This document shows, in pieces, positions 1 to 11,112 of a stretch of DNA of 64,000 nt. This DNA comes from Siphlonurus alternatus (lineage: Eukaryota > Arthropoda > Insecta > Ephemeroptera > Siphlonuridae). The stretch spans positions 5,877,931 through 5,941,930 of the forward strand of contig OX463784.1 of NCBI GenBank assembly GCA_949825025.1. Direction: 5' to 3'. Within the stretch, counting starts at the first letter, position 1; each line of letters opens with the position of its first letter. A model generated the notes under the pieces. It was not told the origin of the DNA and did not search any database. It was given only the letters and a program-made list of their open reading frames with translations. A program made the position numbers and the translations under genes.

Positions 1-1025
1 TTACTTTTATGTTTTTTAAACAATTTATCTCTAATTATCATACATGATTTTATATATTCTGTCATCCACGGTTTTCCAAGATTTGTTTTTTGTTTGTTAT
101 TTTTTACAACTACTGTACATATTTTAAAAAGGTGACTATAAACATCTCGAATTTTATCATAAATTTCATTTAAATTAGTTAACCCTTTTAAATATCCCCA
201 TCTAATTTTCTGCAATTCCATAGCAAGTTTTTTTTGGTCAATAAATTTATATTCTCTTATAATTTCTACATTCTCCTTTTCTACAATTGCACCTATAATA
301 TAGTGGTCAGTTATTTTAGTTTGTACAACACATGATTCAATATTGATATTCAAATCTCGTACAAAAATGTGATCAATGCATGTTGAAGTTAGTTTATCTT
401 TACAAATTTCTTCTCGTGTGGGACAATTTATAACACTTATTAAACCAGATTTTGACATTAGATTTTTATATTTATCAATCAGATTGTTTTTATCAAGCAG
501 GTTTATATTGATATCACCAATAATTATTAACTTATTATTGTTATTTTTTAATATGTTATTTTTAATATCTTTTAAAAAAAAGTTTTTATTTAAGTTTGGT
601 GGCCTATATATTGCAAATAAATCTATATCATTAATTTTAACTGCTAAATGTTCATAGAACTCCGATGTTTTGCTATCAATTATTCTTACATGTTCTGTAT
701 TTTTTACAAAAACCATTATACCACCTCCTTTTTTAGCTTTATCAAAAACACGTGATTTTGCTAAACGATAAAATCCTGGGATATTATAATTATTTTCTTC
801 AGATTCCTTTAAATGCGTTTCTGTTAGTACTATACAATGAATTTTATTAATATCATCAACTAATTGTGTTATAAATTTATCCCAATTTTTCCTAGCAGAT
901 CTTATGTTTAAGTGTATAATAATTAAATTATTTATCTCATTTTTACCACAAATATCTAGCCATTCTTTAATTTTTAATACAATATTGCAAGTAACTGCAT
1001 CAAAATTCTGATTTAAAACTTGCAT
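1..1025 (-). CDS. LINE ORF2, N-terminal endonuclease domain (partial, runs off the window)
   Basis: I translated this frame by hand from the ATG at 1025-1023. It is open for 341 codons to the window edge. It reads as an apurinic/apyrimidinic-type endonuclease, the domain that nicks target DNA to prime reverse transcription. Visible motifs are HLNIRS (residues 38-43), TETHL with the metal-binding Glu (68-72), GGGIMVFV (100-107), YRPP (140-143), GDININLL with the catalytic Asp/Asn pair (170-177), STCIDHIFV (214-222) and TDH, standing for the usual SDH (239-241). All expected catalytic positions are filled. The reverse transcriptase would lie to the left, outside the window. The start codon follows the ORF1 stop by 33 bases, so ORF2 probably relies on reinitiation or an internal start. 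Confidence 0.87.
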   Translation of the reverse strand, partial: MQVLNQNFDAVTCNIVLKIKEWLDICGKNEINNLIIIHLNIRSARKNWDKFITQLVDDINKIHCIVLTETHLKESEENNYNIPGFYRLAKSRVFDKAKKGGGIMVFVKNTEHVRIIDSKTSEFYEHLAVKINDIDLFAIYRPPNLNKNFFLKDIKNNILKNNNNKLIIIGDININLLDKNNLIDKYKNLMSKSGLISVINCPTREEICKDKLTSTCIDHIFVRDLNINIESCVVQTKITDHYIIGAIVEKENVEIIREYKFIDQKKLAMELQKIRWGYLKGLTNLNEIYDKIRDVYSHLFKICTVVVKNNKQKTNLGKPWMTEYIKSCMIIRDKLFKKHKS

Positions 1026-1058
1026 ACTATAACAAAGACAAAAATAAAATTATAATAC

Positions 1059-2027
1059 CTAAACAATCTTTTTTTCTACGTCTGACTCACTTTGTATTCG
1101 AACAATACCTTGCTGCTGGTCCTTTCGTGCAAAAATCTTTCCATTTTTACACCATACAAAAGTATAGTTCTTCTCTCGTCCACGTTGTTTCGCCAGCCAC
1201 AGAAGCCGCTTGTTGTACGTCGTCAGTTGCTCATTGATGTAGACTTTATTCGTCGAGCCGTCCTTGAGCGCCGCATCACTCGTCAAGTTCTTGTTGTGGA
1301 ATTTTGCAATCCAGAACTTGCGCGGGTCAGCCGACTTGAATTTAACAACAAGACGAGGTGGAATAACTCTCAGTCCTCGCTGTGGTGTTGGCACACGTTT
1401 CACCTCCTCAATTCCGGTCAAAGTCTGTGGAATGTTCATTTTCTCAGCCAAGTTAGCTAGGATGTTATTCACATTTTCACCAGGCTTTTGTTGTATTCCC
1501 TCAATCTCAATGGTTAAAGATAATTTTTCCTGCTCTAATTCACCAACACGATTATGTAAAATTTCAATTATTTTTTTATTTTCTTTATCATCTGTCGTCA
1601 GTGTTTCTATTTGCTTAGACATTACCTTTATTGTCTTATCTTGCTCTTCTTGTTTTTTGATAAACATATCGTAAGAATTTGACAGAAAATCCATTGCTTT
1701 TTTAATATCAGACATTTCTTCACACTTTTTACTAACATCATCAATTTTTTTTTCTAGTCTTGACATTAAAGCAAACAGTGATTTTGCATTATTATCATCA
1801 TCTCCTACCTCACTTGCATCACTTGAAGCATCACCTGTTTCACCAATTCTGACATTATCACGACATGCTTTACACACCCATGTTAATGCGTTAAAAATTT
1901 TCGGCTTTCGTCCAGGTTTCACTTCACTTTTTGCACATTCACTATGGGCAATTGCTGATTTACACTGTTTACAAGTTACATATTCAGCTTCATTCTCTAC
2001 ACTAGCTACACATATAACGCACTCCAT
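1059..2027 (-). CDS. LINE ORF1 protein: PHD-type zinc finger, coiled coil, FP-like C-terminus
   Basis: This is a complete 322-residue ORF from ATG to TAG. A C4HC3 finger is visible at the N-terminus: Cys3, Cys6, Cys19, Cys22, His28, Cys31, Cys52 and Cys55. Residues from about 83 to 178 are rich in Glu, Lys and heptad-spaced hydrophobics and should form a coiled coil for oligomerisation. The C-terminal third has the pattern VYINEQLT...NKRLLWLAK...YTFVWCKNGKIFARK. I recognise it as the FP25K-like C-terminal domain found in many insect retrotransposon ORF1 proteins. By analogy the protein is an RNA-binding chaperone that packages LINE RNA. It is not a host gene: it sits directly upstream of an endonuclease ORF in the same orientation. 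Confidence 0.85.
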   Translation of the reverse strand: MECVICVASVENEAEYVTCKQCKSAIAHSECAKSEVKPGRKPKIFNALTWVCKACRDNVRIGETGDASSDASEVGDDDNNAKSLFALMSRLEKKIDDVSKKCEEMSDIKKAMDFLSNSYDMFIKKQEEQDKTIKVMSKQIETLTTDDKENKKIIEILHNRVGELEQEKLSLTIEIEGIQQKPGENVNNILANLAEKMNIPQTLTGIEEVKRVPTPQRGLRVIPPRLVVKFKSADPRKFWIAKFHNKNLTSDAALKDGSTNKVYINEQLTTYNKRLLWLAKQRGREKNYTFVWCKNGKIFARKDQQQGIVRIQSESDVEKKIV

Positions 2028-2599
2028 TGTGAAAACTTCACTGATTTTTCACGTTATATTTAACGAAGATAGTAGTATTTAGATTTAAAGTTAGAAGTCA
2101 GAGCTTGTTTCTAAGTCAAAAGTAGAAATAATCCCTAGTCAAGCACGGAGCGACAGAGAAGCGATGTTCACCGTCTGACCGCTCAGACTAGACTATAAAT
2201 AAATAAATAAATAGTGATATTTTTAATAAAACTGATACTTGAAATTGAATACCTAATAATATTAAGTACCTTGCTAAAGTATGGAAATGTGTGTGTTTTT
2301 TTTGTACATTTCTGCAGTCGGCGCATTACCGTGATGAACGAGGGAAGGAAACTCCCCCCCCCCCCCCCCATCGTTGTGTCTGCTTTTAGTGATTTTAATG
2401 TTTTAACCAACCAGCGATAGAGAATAGCACTCACAATGAAATGATGTTTAATTTAACACAGCAGCTACAAGTACTGTATGCTAGAGTTGTAATACATTTT
2501 TAACCATTTTTTATAATATATGCACTTTTAGCCAATATTTTCACGATAAAATTTTGCTTACTCACAACTGTAAGTGCTCTTCTTACATAATTCGGAAAG

Positions 2600-2913
2600 G
2601 AGTATTGACCTCAAAATTTTTTTATTGCAGAAATGGATAGAGCGTGCAAAGTTATGCTACCCTGATTTTTTTCAGGTTTTTTTGAGCCCGGGAAGTATTT
2701 TTAAAAAAATTATTGAAAGTCCTTTTTGTGACGTCACGCGGCGGCAAGTCCTATCTTTTTGTTAAGGAGCGGCGTCTCGTGACGTCACAAAAAAAAATTC
2801 AATAATTTTTTAAAAATAGTTCCCGGGTTCTAAAAAATCTGAAAAAAATCAGGGTGGTATAACTTTGCACGCTCTATCCATTTCTGAAATAAAAAATTTT
2901 GAGGTCAATACTC
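2600..2913. mobile_element. Family A palindromic MITE, copy 1
   Basis: The left end GAGTATTGACCTCA is the inverse of the right end TGAGGTCAATACTC. The arms also share GGATAGAGCGTGCAAAG and its complement, and each arm carries TGACGTCAC around the centre. The other full copies in the window are at 20784, 26157, 50145 and 52022, with TIR consensus TGGAGTATCGACCTCA. There is no coding capacity. The same arrangement in five dispersed copies supports mobility. Confidence 0.8.
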
Positions 2914-4559
2914 TATTAAAAATCTGCATCTCTCTGTCTATTGAGCTGCAGTTCCAACAAATTAGGCAGGTGTTAATAGCGTTTGTATACTTTCCTAAGA
3001 TGTACACTCATCACCTTGAAAAATTTACCACTTGCATTCTTATTAATAACCATGTCCTGTCATGTTATACTTACTGGTGATAAAGAAAGCTTCAAGGGGA
3101 ATTTTTCTGAGCCGACGACTGTACATTTAAAAATAAAAAATTCACAGCCAATTTTAAGGTATAATCTGAGAATTTGTCTGTCAAGGTCACATGCACCATA
3201 AAAAAAGACGTGGCAACACTGTTGCACTAGCAATGCGAATCCTGGAGGAGTGGGTGTTGACTACAGTCCCTTTAGAGCGTTGCCAAATTTCTTATCTAGT
3301 TTTAATAACAATCAACGCAGCGGTTCGAAATATATGTAAACATTCGTAAAAATGGCCCAAAAATTAGCTTTTAATCTATGAATATATAAAATTATAAAAA
3401 AATATATCGAGCCTTTTTTGTATAATGTTGATTGAAAAATTTAACATTGAAAGGATCATACAAAATTTACATTTGAATAAATTAATTATAATTACGGTTA
3501 AAAAAAATCAGAAAAAAATCAGCAGTATTTAGATAATTGTTGTAAGGCTACCAAATTAATTTCAAGACCATCTGTCGATGCGACTTTTTTCGTCCAAATT
3601 TCTCAGTCTTAAATCACAGTAGTAGAAAATTTTATATCAACCTTGTTGCATTATTTTTGTGTAGGACTGTACTGAAAATTAATGTGTACGTGATGTTGAA
3701 CGATAATGAACAAAAAAAAGCACAAACAAAAAACTGTTGATAATATGCCTTTAGTTCATAAAGCTTTTTGTTGGTGGAAAAACACGAGGTTTTGATGTGA
3801 AATTACTGATATTATAATATTTTTTTATAAAACCATCGGTTAGATAAAAGTAATTATTTTAGTGTGTTAATATCGGCCTACTGAAATTAAATATTTTGTT
3901 GTTTAAGGTTTATAGTATAAACGAATTAGTTGGATAACAAAATTTGATCATTTGGAAATGACAATAAAAAAAATAATCTCTCTACAAAAGAAAGTTACAC
4001 ACAACAAATATAATTAATTAGCAACTTTTAAAATACAAAAAAACATCATGATAAAACAGCTGTTATTCAGGGATTAAATTTTTTTTCCCTTTAAATATCT
4101 ACTACTGCAACCCTCAAGCTTAAAATAAAAATATTTTTCAAATAGGTTTATGACATTTCACTTAAGTGATAAGGAAAAAAAAATAAGAAAAGCGCAGTTA
4201 AGGAGTTTTCTAATTGTAAGATTTGATGGAGTGTATAATAATATACTGTATGTATGTATAATATGTATATATAGTTGCAATTTATATCCTTCCGGAATAT
4301 TTGATTCATCAAAATAATACGTCAATTTAACTTCGACGTATTAATCAAACCAACGTTCCTTCATACAGGTTAAGACATGCGTGCATTTCGTGCGTCAATT
4401 TCGGTAAATTTTTTAGGACCCATTGGATCGTGGAATTTCAAAAATAGCATTGCATGATCAGAGACCCTACAATACTTGAACGTGATTGGCTAAACCCTTT
4501 TTTTAAAAAGAAAGTGAAGTGTTTTTTATTTGAAAAAAATGTGTACAAAATTGATGACT

Positions 4560-4666
4560 TTTTTGCAAGATAATTTTTTTTTTCTATTCTATGTATATTT
4601 ATTGTATCTCTGTGACTTGTCTTCTAGGAAGATTAATAAAATGATTTGACTTGATTTGATTTGATA
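4560..4666 (+). mobile_element. Possible 3' end of a truncated retroposon
   Basis: A non-repetitive stretch ends in AATAAAATGATTTGA followed by a short imperfect TTGAT repeat. LINEs of the CR1/Jockey/I group often end in a polyadenylation signal plus a short tandem tail. The body is too short to classify. Confidence 0.35.
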
Positions 4667-5612
4667 ACATTGGAGTAAAAAATCTAGAATATTGAAATAT
4701 AACCTATACTATATTTTTGTTAAGCACATTGAAATCTTAAATAAAAATTTAAAATTCAAATTTGATTTAAAATTTTATTCACTTTTAAAACAAAAAAAGA
4801 AAACTTTTTTTTCTTACCCACACACTTTTTTTTTTTTTGAAGTTCTGAAAACCACTGTTAAAGTATAACAAACTCAGAAAAAGCCAAGTTTTGGTTTGAT
4901 CGGTTAGAAGAAAAAAAAAAGTCATTTAATTGATGCAGTGTCCACAATAGATTTAGGACAATGGATCTTCAATAGAAGCTACACTTGAAAAGATCTTTAT
5001 ATTATTCTTTGTAAAACTCTAGTTCTTCAATTTTCAACTAACCTAGCGTAAAAAGCTTTGAAAACAAAAAAGAAACGAAATTGTAAAGCCGATAAGAGTC
5101 TTTTTCTTTTTATAAAACTATTGAGAGAAACTTTCTATGCTATGATGATGATTTGATTCATTACAACTTGTTAATGAAATCATTTGGATTTTAGAAACGA
5201 CTTTGAGGTAAATATATTACCTGTATAGGTGAGTGCGCTTAATTTCTAATTAATAATGATCCAGGTAAAATTATATCTTTGATACACACACAAATTCCTA
5301 CTACTGGTTTATATTTAACAAATTGTATATCATAAATTAATTAAAAATTTGTTTAGATATTATATGTTACGTAATATAATATCGTTATATATAGAGACTT
5401 AGAATTATAATTTGTATTAAGTCCTAAAATTCTCTTTTGTGTAAGGCACTTCCACCTTTATACTTAACAGCATAAGCACTGTATAAACACGTTAAGTATC
5501 ATATTTGGAATCTAATGAATAAAACATAAATAATACAAAGATAATTCAAGACCTTTAAGTCTTGATTCGGAATTAAATACAGTATTTTAATGGTGCGAAA
5601 ATTCTCGGTTTG

Positions 5613-6077
5613 TTTAAGGGTGCAAGGCCACGGGGTTGACAGCCCTCTTTTGATAAATTGGTTTTTAATTTCTTACGGGCAGAGTTTTTAGAGTATCGAC
5701 TTGAAACTTAATCAAGATATGGACTTTTGATACTTAGAAAAAATTTTGTTGTCGTAGATGAAACCAATTTTTAAATTCATATCCAAAACAATTTTTAAAT
5801 TCACATCCATAACTGGTTTGATTCCCGCTATTGGCAGACGGACGGGAATCAAACCAGTTATGGATGTGAATTTAAAAATTGTTTTGGATATGAATTTAAA
5901 AATTGGTTTCATCTACGACAGTGGAATTTTTTCTGCGTATCAAAAGTCTTAATGTCGATATCTTGATGGAGTTTTAAGTCGATAATCTAAAAACTCTGCC
6001 CGTAAGAAATTAAAAACCAATTTATCAAGAGATGGCGCTGTCAACACCGTGACCTTAGGTGGTCTTGCACCTTTAAA
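5613..6077. mobile_element. 465-bp near-perfect hairpin element with TTAA ends
   Basis: The left end TTTAAGGGTGCAAGG mirrors the right end, and pairing continues nearly to the centre at about 5835, where GGGAATCAAACCAGTTATGG lies opposite its complement. The two arms therefore encode almost identical anonymous ORFs on opposite strands, which are shadows of the palindrome. TTAA at both ends suggests a piggyBac-type TTAA target duplication. I see no second copy in the window. Confidence 0.75.
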
Positions 6078-6169
6078 GCATAGACTGAGCGCTTCATAGA
6101 AAAAAAAAACGTGAGACGTACTTGTAAGCTATTTTATACTCATCGAAGCGTACGTCTTGTTACCTGTTT

Positions 6170-6438
6170 GCATTATATATTTTTTTTAATTGTATATTTG
6201 TATAGAAGACCTCGAGGTATGTATTGTAAATTTGTTTTAACTAGAACACCCTCAAAATTGTGACGAAAAACCTTTGACGTCATAGTCATGCAACATCTTT
6301 CCTAATGCTTGCGTGTTAAATATTTGCATGACTATGACGTCACAACGTTTTAAAGTGTAAGAAGGTTAAAAAACAAGCTGAGAAGATATTGACACAACTC
6401 GAAGTCCAATTTAAAAAGAAATCATGAAGGTTGTTTAT
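6170..6438. mobile_element. Family C palindromic MITE, degraded copy
   Basis: This copy shares with those at 45248 and 49779 the outer arm (TGTATATTTG...CTCGAG) and the inner arms TGACGTCATAGTCATGCAA and TGCATGACTATGACGTCAC. It ends in CATGAAGGTTGTTTATT, close to the usual CATGAAGGTTGTCCATTAT. The left terminus is eroded. Confidence 0.65.
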
Positions 6439-6444
6439 TGATGG

Positions 6445-6660
6445 CACCCTCCATCATTTGCCGACCATCTTGACTGAGATTTCCATGGTTTCCTCAGTCA
6501 CAACCAGGCGAATGCTGGGATGGATTGTTTAGGCTATGGCCGCCTCGAAGAGCCAGGAAGTTAAATTCAGTCACTTAATTGTGGCCAGTACCCTGTACTA
6601 GGGTTCAGTTGAAGCAGAAAAAAAAAAAATAAATAATAAAATAATAATAATAAAAGTAAA
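6445..6660 (+). mobile_element. SINE/retroposon body and 3' tail (family P)
   Basis: The sequence contains GATTTCCATGGTTTCCTCAG and AACCAGGCGAATGCTGGGAT, then AATTGTGGCCAGTACC and AGGGTTCAGTTGAAG, and ends in an A-rich/AAT tail. The same tail recurs at 33590-33675 and the same body, more diverged, at 28045-28150, which identifies a dispersed retroposon. The polyA end places it on the + strand. Confidence 0.6.
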
Positions 6661-8238
6661 TAAATGACGATCTCGAAAACTGCATATTTCTTTGCATAAA
6701 ATTATAAAAACGATTTTTCATTTAAACTTTTTATTATTATTATAATGATTTCCAAATTGATCGATAAATAAATAGGTAAAAGCACATCAATTTTCTTTAT
6801 ATCTTTACTATAAAACTTGTAGAACATATTATATATTTTTCTTTGGTATAAACTTTACTAATAATATATTCTTACATTAAAGTTTGACGTTAAATAGAAA
6901 AACTGTTCCCAGTTTTTTACAAAATAGGTTAGAAAAATAATAAAATTGGATATTATGTATATTTTATATATAAAAATATTGTTTTATATTTGTGGCTACC
7001 TTTATACATATTAGTATATATATATTTTTATATCCTCCAATGGGATTTAAGAAAATAAAACAATGGAAGGGATTATAGAAAGAAAAGTTGAAAAGTATAA
7101 AATCACATGTTAAAAAAGAGAGAATGGGACATGTTAGGGTTAAAATAACAAAAGAGGGTTGTTGGAAAATGAGAGCCTGGAGAATATATATAAGAGGATG
7201 AACAAAAAAAATTACCCAGGTAATGATACAGTACACTGTTAGTATTATAAAGTCATTATTTCTCATTGGTTCATATTACTTGGCTGTCTGGTCTTTTTTC
7301 TAGTCTACCTGCTTTTCAAATCTCAGGTGACCTATAAGATTAAATATAAAAAATCCAATGATATACTCTTGAAAAAAAAAATATACACAGAATTATCACT
7401 AATGATACGTTACTATTCGTATGTGTAATATAATATTACGTACATATACTTCTTTTTGTTTGAGAAGTAAAAAAAAAAATAGTCCTTATAGAGTTAAGGT
7501 TATTTTTGAGCTGAAAAGAAAAACGTTAGTTTTGAACATGTCTCTAAAAGAAATATAATTCATGTTATTTCATTGTAACCTGATACTTGTTACGTTTGTT
7601 TTGTGTATTCATTCGATTTCTTATTTTGTAATGTCATGATTTACTGTAGTTCGTATCACACAATTTCTATTGCCAATAGAGGTTTCAAGTCAGCTGATTT
7701 TTCGGTGTTTCCACCATCCAATCTAAACCTATGTAAAAAAAAAAGTTAAATCGTTTTTTTCACTAAGAATAAGATTTTTTTAGGGAACATTCCTTTACGG
7801 AACTTTGGTCCAAACTGAAAAATACATCAGTAGATAATCAAGATTTAGATTTTTTACTTGATTTATAACCGAGAAAAGTTAAAAAAACACTTTTGCTTCA
7901 TATCATTTTCAAGTACAAGATAGACCTTAGCGACAACAATTGCTCATCGCAGGCGCACTCACTTGAAGCCTAATTGAAATTATTTATTTTTAATTATTTT
8001 TTCCGAGTGCCCCTGGATACGTAGGCATTTTGCTGTGACTATATGTGCCTCTGGTTGCATACCCCTGAGGATACAAATGACAGGTGGACAATCCTACACG
8101 GTATAATATTTTGTTTTAATTTAACAATTGAATAACAACCAATGACGTATTTTATATTCATATATTTTTTAATAACATGTTAGGTTATATGTTATTTTAA
8201 AAGTGATAATAAAAACAGAAGTAATATCAATAAAAAAA

Positions 8239-8349
8239 GTCGTCTCTATTTATCTTTTGTTTGACGTCATTAACCTTTTCCTTTGTCCTTCAAAACAATT
8301 CTAATGGGAGGGTCTTATGACGTCACAACAAAGATAAATGATGATAACT
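8239..8349. mobile_element. Family L small palindromic MITE, copy 1
   Basis: The ends GTCGTCTCTATTTATCTTTG and CAAAGATAAATGATGATAAC are inverted, and TGACGTCA occurs in both arms. A second copy at 54231-54342 has the central segment (GAAGGACAAAGGAAAAG) in the opposite orientation. Confidence 0.65.
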
Positions 8350-8549
8350 TTATTATTCTTTGACGTCACGCACAGACAAAATAATTATTTTTCTTGATTA
8401 CTTCCTCGTACGAAAATAAATATATGAAATTCCTTATTTTTATTATATTACACGACTTATTGAACCTTAGTGGTATTTGATACAATGTAATTAAAACCAA
8501 TAATTGTAATGAATTTTGTGTATTATTTTTAATAATTGTAAAAAAAAAG

Positions 8550-8582
8550 TCGTAGCCCGGTATCGAACTCACGATCCTCAAC
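8550..8582 (-). repeat. tRNA-like B-box remnant (SINE fragment) just upstream of an exon
   Basis: Read on the minus strand, the sequence is GGATCGTGAGTTCGATACCG, which fits the pol III B-box pattern GGTTCGANNCC with one mismatch. No A box or full cloverleaf is visible, so this is a tRNA-derived retroposon fragment rather than a tRNA. It lies about 20 bases before the acceptor at 8600, in the branch-point region. Confidence 0.35.
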
Positions 8583-8600
8583 TTTGTTTTTTTGTTTCAG

Positions 8601-8702
8601 CGCGGATCTGACGAGCTTCTGTCGCAGAGCGGCGCGGTGAGCAATGGTGCGGTGATGAGCCCTCAGCCCAACCATGCCGACAACAACAATGACGCCAAGA
8701 AG
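8601..8702 (+). CDS. heph: Polypyrimidine tract-binding protein (PTBP1/hephaestus ortholog), exon with KRGSDEL-type motif
   Basis: This 102-base exon encodes 34 residues starting RGSDELLSQSGAVSNGAV and ending NNNDAKK. It follows a strong acceptor (TTTTTTTGTTTCAG) and is followed by GTAAGA. Both borders are phase 0. In vertebrate PTBP1 the matching segment reads RGSDELFS after a Lys that completes the N-terminal nuclear localisation region, and the exon starts at the same residue. PTBP is a nuclear-cytoplasmic RNA-binding protein with four RRMs. It binds CU-rich tracts to control splicing, polyadenylation, RNA stability and translation. This exon is the low-complexity segment before RRM1. The initiating exon is not seen. 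Confidence 0.93.
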
Positions 8703-8759
8703 GTAAGATCTCATTGTTATTATTTTAATCAAACCCTAACTGGGTACTTCTACTTACTA

Positions 8760-9030
8760 ATTACTCACTAAGTTAGAAACCCCGAATTTTCCGAAACCCT
8801 AACTTAGCGTTTCGCGGGCTCTTCCGAAACGGGGGCGGCCACGGCCTTGCAATCCATCCTGATTGCTGAGGGAAGCTGAGGGCGGCTGAGGGAAACGTGG
8901 AAACCTCAGCCAGGATGGACGCTACAGCTTTTGTCAATAAAACGGAAGTGCAATGGTTCCAAGTCAGGGGAACCACATGTCTCATTTTGGACCATACTTT
9001 CTGTATGGTACGTCGGTGGATTGACTGATT
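8760..9030. other. GC-richer patch with a hairpin, 60 bases after the exon
   Basis: Base composition rises sharply against the AT-rich surroundings. CCATCCTGATTGCTGAG at about 8876 pairs with CTCAGCCAGGATGG ending near 8932, separated by CTGAGGG repeats. The motif resembles the family P retroposon body (TGACTGAGATTTCCATGG), so an old, rearranged SINE is the simplest reading. An intronic regulatory element cannot be excluded. Confidence 0.4.
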
Positions 9031-9995
9031 TGGCAATGTTTCAAATTAAAATACCGTCTTTTTATGAATATTTTACAGTTTCTATAAATATACCGACCTT
9101 TTTTCCTTAATTTCCAAGTTCCCTTATTTCTGAGGTCGTCTTCTCAAAATTCTTCACCATATTTTTTATTTATTTTAATTTCAACAAGGCATCAACGTTA
9201 TTGTCATTTTTTGTTGATTAGAGTTCTGTGAATTTTAAGGCGAAAAATGACACCTATTTTATTGACACATTGAAAAAACTATCTAAATTTAGAAACGAAT
9301 TCTTGCTACAAAAAATAAAATCATATGACGTCATTTGAAAACTCACTCCTGCCGTCTGGTTAATATTAATACGAATATTTTATATTTTTTATGTTCACTC
9401 GTCATAATGATATTTTCATGGAAAATATAAAAATATCTCGTATCAGTTCTAAGAAAGTAAAAACATTAAATCATTCTTGACGTAATTGCTATACCACCTG
9501 ATGCTTGAAAAGTGGGCGTTAGCCAAATCTTATCTGTAACCATTGACTGAAAGTGAAATCATTCATTAAATTGTCGACATTTCGTGTTTGAACCACAAAA
9601 CCACTGTCAGTTTATTTTCCTGATCTGTTTTCCTGGAATATTTATCATTTATAGAAAGCACGTAAGACATGACTTCTAAGTATATGACAATTGTCTGAAG
9701 TTTATGTTTTAAATTAATTGGAAATTTGCTCTGATGGTATATTCATCAACAACAATAGCATCGATCTATTGTTTAAACTAACAATGCTATTGTTATCTAT
9801 TAGACAAGGAAATTTTCCAAGTTGAAGTGAATAAGTACAAGAAATTTACTAAGTATTGTATACAATACATTATTATAGCTTACAATCTCATATGAATCTA
9901 GTTTGTTCAAATTATTAATTACGAACGAGTAAAATTAAATATTTTTTACAATGAATGAATGGCGCCTGTACTTAACCAATATTGATGAAAATTTT

Positions 9996-10128
9996 AATAG
10001 ACAATTACTACGTTTACATGAAAGTGTTTAATACGTATTCGTTGCCGACGGATAATGTTATTCTTATGAGGCGTCGTCAACAGATCCGTAAAACACCGTC
10101 ATGTAAACGTAGTGATTGTAGGCTATTA
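9996..10128. repeat. 133-bp inverted repeat
   Basis: CAATTACTACGTTTACATGA near the left end is mirrored by TCATGTAAACGTAGTGATTG near the right end, and outer TAATAG pairs with CTATTA. It looks like a small MITE. No second copy was seen. Confidence 0.55.
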
Positions 10129-10510
10129 AACAGTTAGTTGATTTTAACATAATTTAAAAAGTTCTAAAATTTCGTATAGACATCACATCTATCTAAACAT
10201 TTTAAAGAATAATCGTTTAATTAATTATCATGAATTTTGATGTTTTTGTTTTGTTTATTTTATTATATTTCCCTCATGAGTACATAAATAACAATTCAGA
10301 GGCAGGAGATTTACAAACAGTCCAATATAAGAAAAAATCACTTCCCGAAACAAGCGCAGTAAAACACAGCACAAAATTCATTCAATATACTTAATTTTCA
10401 TTCATAATACTCGAGTCCACCAGGTACAAAATAAAAACAAATTCACTTTCTCATAGTATTCCTTATTTGTTCAAAATTTTACCATAAATATTTAACGAAA
10501 TTATAGTTAT

Positions 10511-10770
10511 CCCGAGTTGAAATAAATTTCATCTTTTCTTCTCTATTAAGCTCTCCTCTCGTCTAATTTCCTCTTATTTTGCACCATTTTAGAGGAAAAA
10601 AGAGAAGAAAATAATATTTTTTCCTCTTCTTCAGCATAAAATGTTAGAAATATTGTCTTCATTTCATCTTCACTTTGAGCGAAGAGGAAATAAGATGTGT
10701 TTTAGAGGTAAAAAGATTAGGTTTAGACGTGTAAAGGATGAGTTAAAGACGTAATTTTTTAACTATAAGG
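10511..10770. mobile_element. Family G element, copy 1
   Basis: The element starts CCCGAGTTGAAATAAATTTC and ends near GTAATTTTTTAACTATAAGG, a variant of the usual end AATTTTTCAACTAGGG. Internal landmarks are AAGAGGAAATAAGATGTG and TTTAGACGTGTAAAGGATGA. Other copies are at 14769, 53956 and 56712 (reversed), with a fragment at 43421. The short imperfect inverted ends CCCKAGTTGAAA indicate a DNA element. Confidence 0.65.
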
Positions 10771-10778
10771 GTACCCTG

Positions 10779-10787
10779 TTTTGCAAT
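10779..10787 (+). repeat. Left target-site duplication of the foldback element
   Basis: TTTTGCAAT directly precedes the left arm and is repeated exactly at 13377-13385 after the right arm. Confidence 0.8.
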
Positions 10788-11112
10788 GGCCCCAGAGAAT
10801 TGGTCCGAAGAGGAATTGGTCCGAAAAGGAATTGGTCCGAAAAAGAGGCGGTGCCAACGAGGAGTGGGGGGTTCTTAAAAACGTGTCAGATAAAAGTGGC
10901 AACGCTGCAAACGATTCGGACCAATTCCGCTTTCGGACCATTTCCTCTAAATATGATTTTTGTTTAATTTTGGTAGCATTACAAAGTGTAATCATGCAGT
11001 TATCATTTTAAAAATGCAGTTAACTACTAAAAGTGCATTTATTGCAAATTGCAAACACTAACTTTATTTAAAAAAAGACGGCCAAAAGAAGGCGAAGAAT
11101 TGATCCGAAAGG

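Larger units (their letters stand above)
1..2190 (-). mobile_element. 5' half of a CR1/Jockey-type non-LTR retrotransposon (LINE)
   Basis: The minus strand carries a 5' leader of about 160 bases, an intact ORF1 and, 33 bases after its stop, an ORF2 that stays open to the window edge. This two-ORF layout, with a PHD-type finger in ORF1 and an apurinic-type endonuclease at the start of ORF2, is typical of CR1/Jockey-group LINEs. Neither ORF has a frameshift or internal stop, so the copy looks young, though its reverse transcriptase lies outside the window. The 5' end is not defined. I place it near the short TAAA repeat at about 2192-2212, which could be the target site. The element is antisense to the PTBP gene. 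Confidence 0.85.
2191..8600. other. Non-coding flank/intron upstream of the first visible PTBP exon
   Basis: No host coding exon is recognisable here. The stretch is AT-rich with many poly-A/T runs and a C18 run near 2351-2369. It holds a family A hairpin element (2600-2913), a possible retroposon tail (4560-4666), a long palindrome (5613-6077), a family C element (6170-6438), a SINE-like tail (6445-6660) and a family L element (8239-8349). I see nothing beyond low-complexity AT-rich sequence in 2915-4550, 4670-5610 and 6670-8230. Because the exon at 8601 starts in the middle of the protein, at least the end of this region is intron. Confidence 0.7.

Noticed and set aside
4386..4500. Mixed-composition stretch considered as a possible upstream PTBP exon
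   Set aside because: No frame with PTBP N-terminal residues and no acceptor/donor pair of suitable phase was found.
5712..5952. Two overlapping near-identical ORFs on opposite strands
   Set aside because: They are mirror images produced by the palindromic element at 5613-6077.
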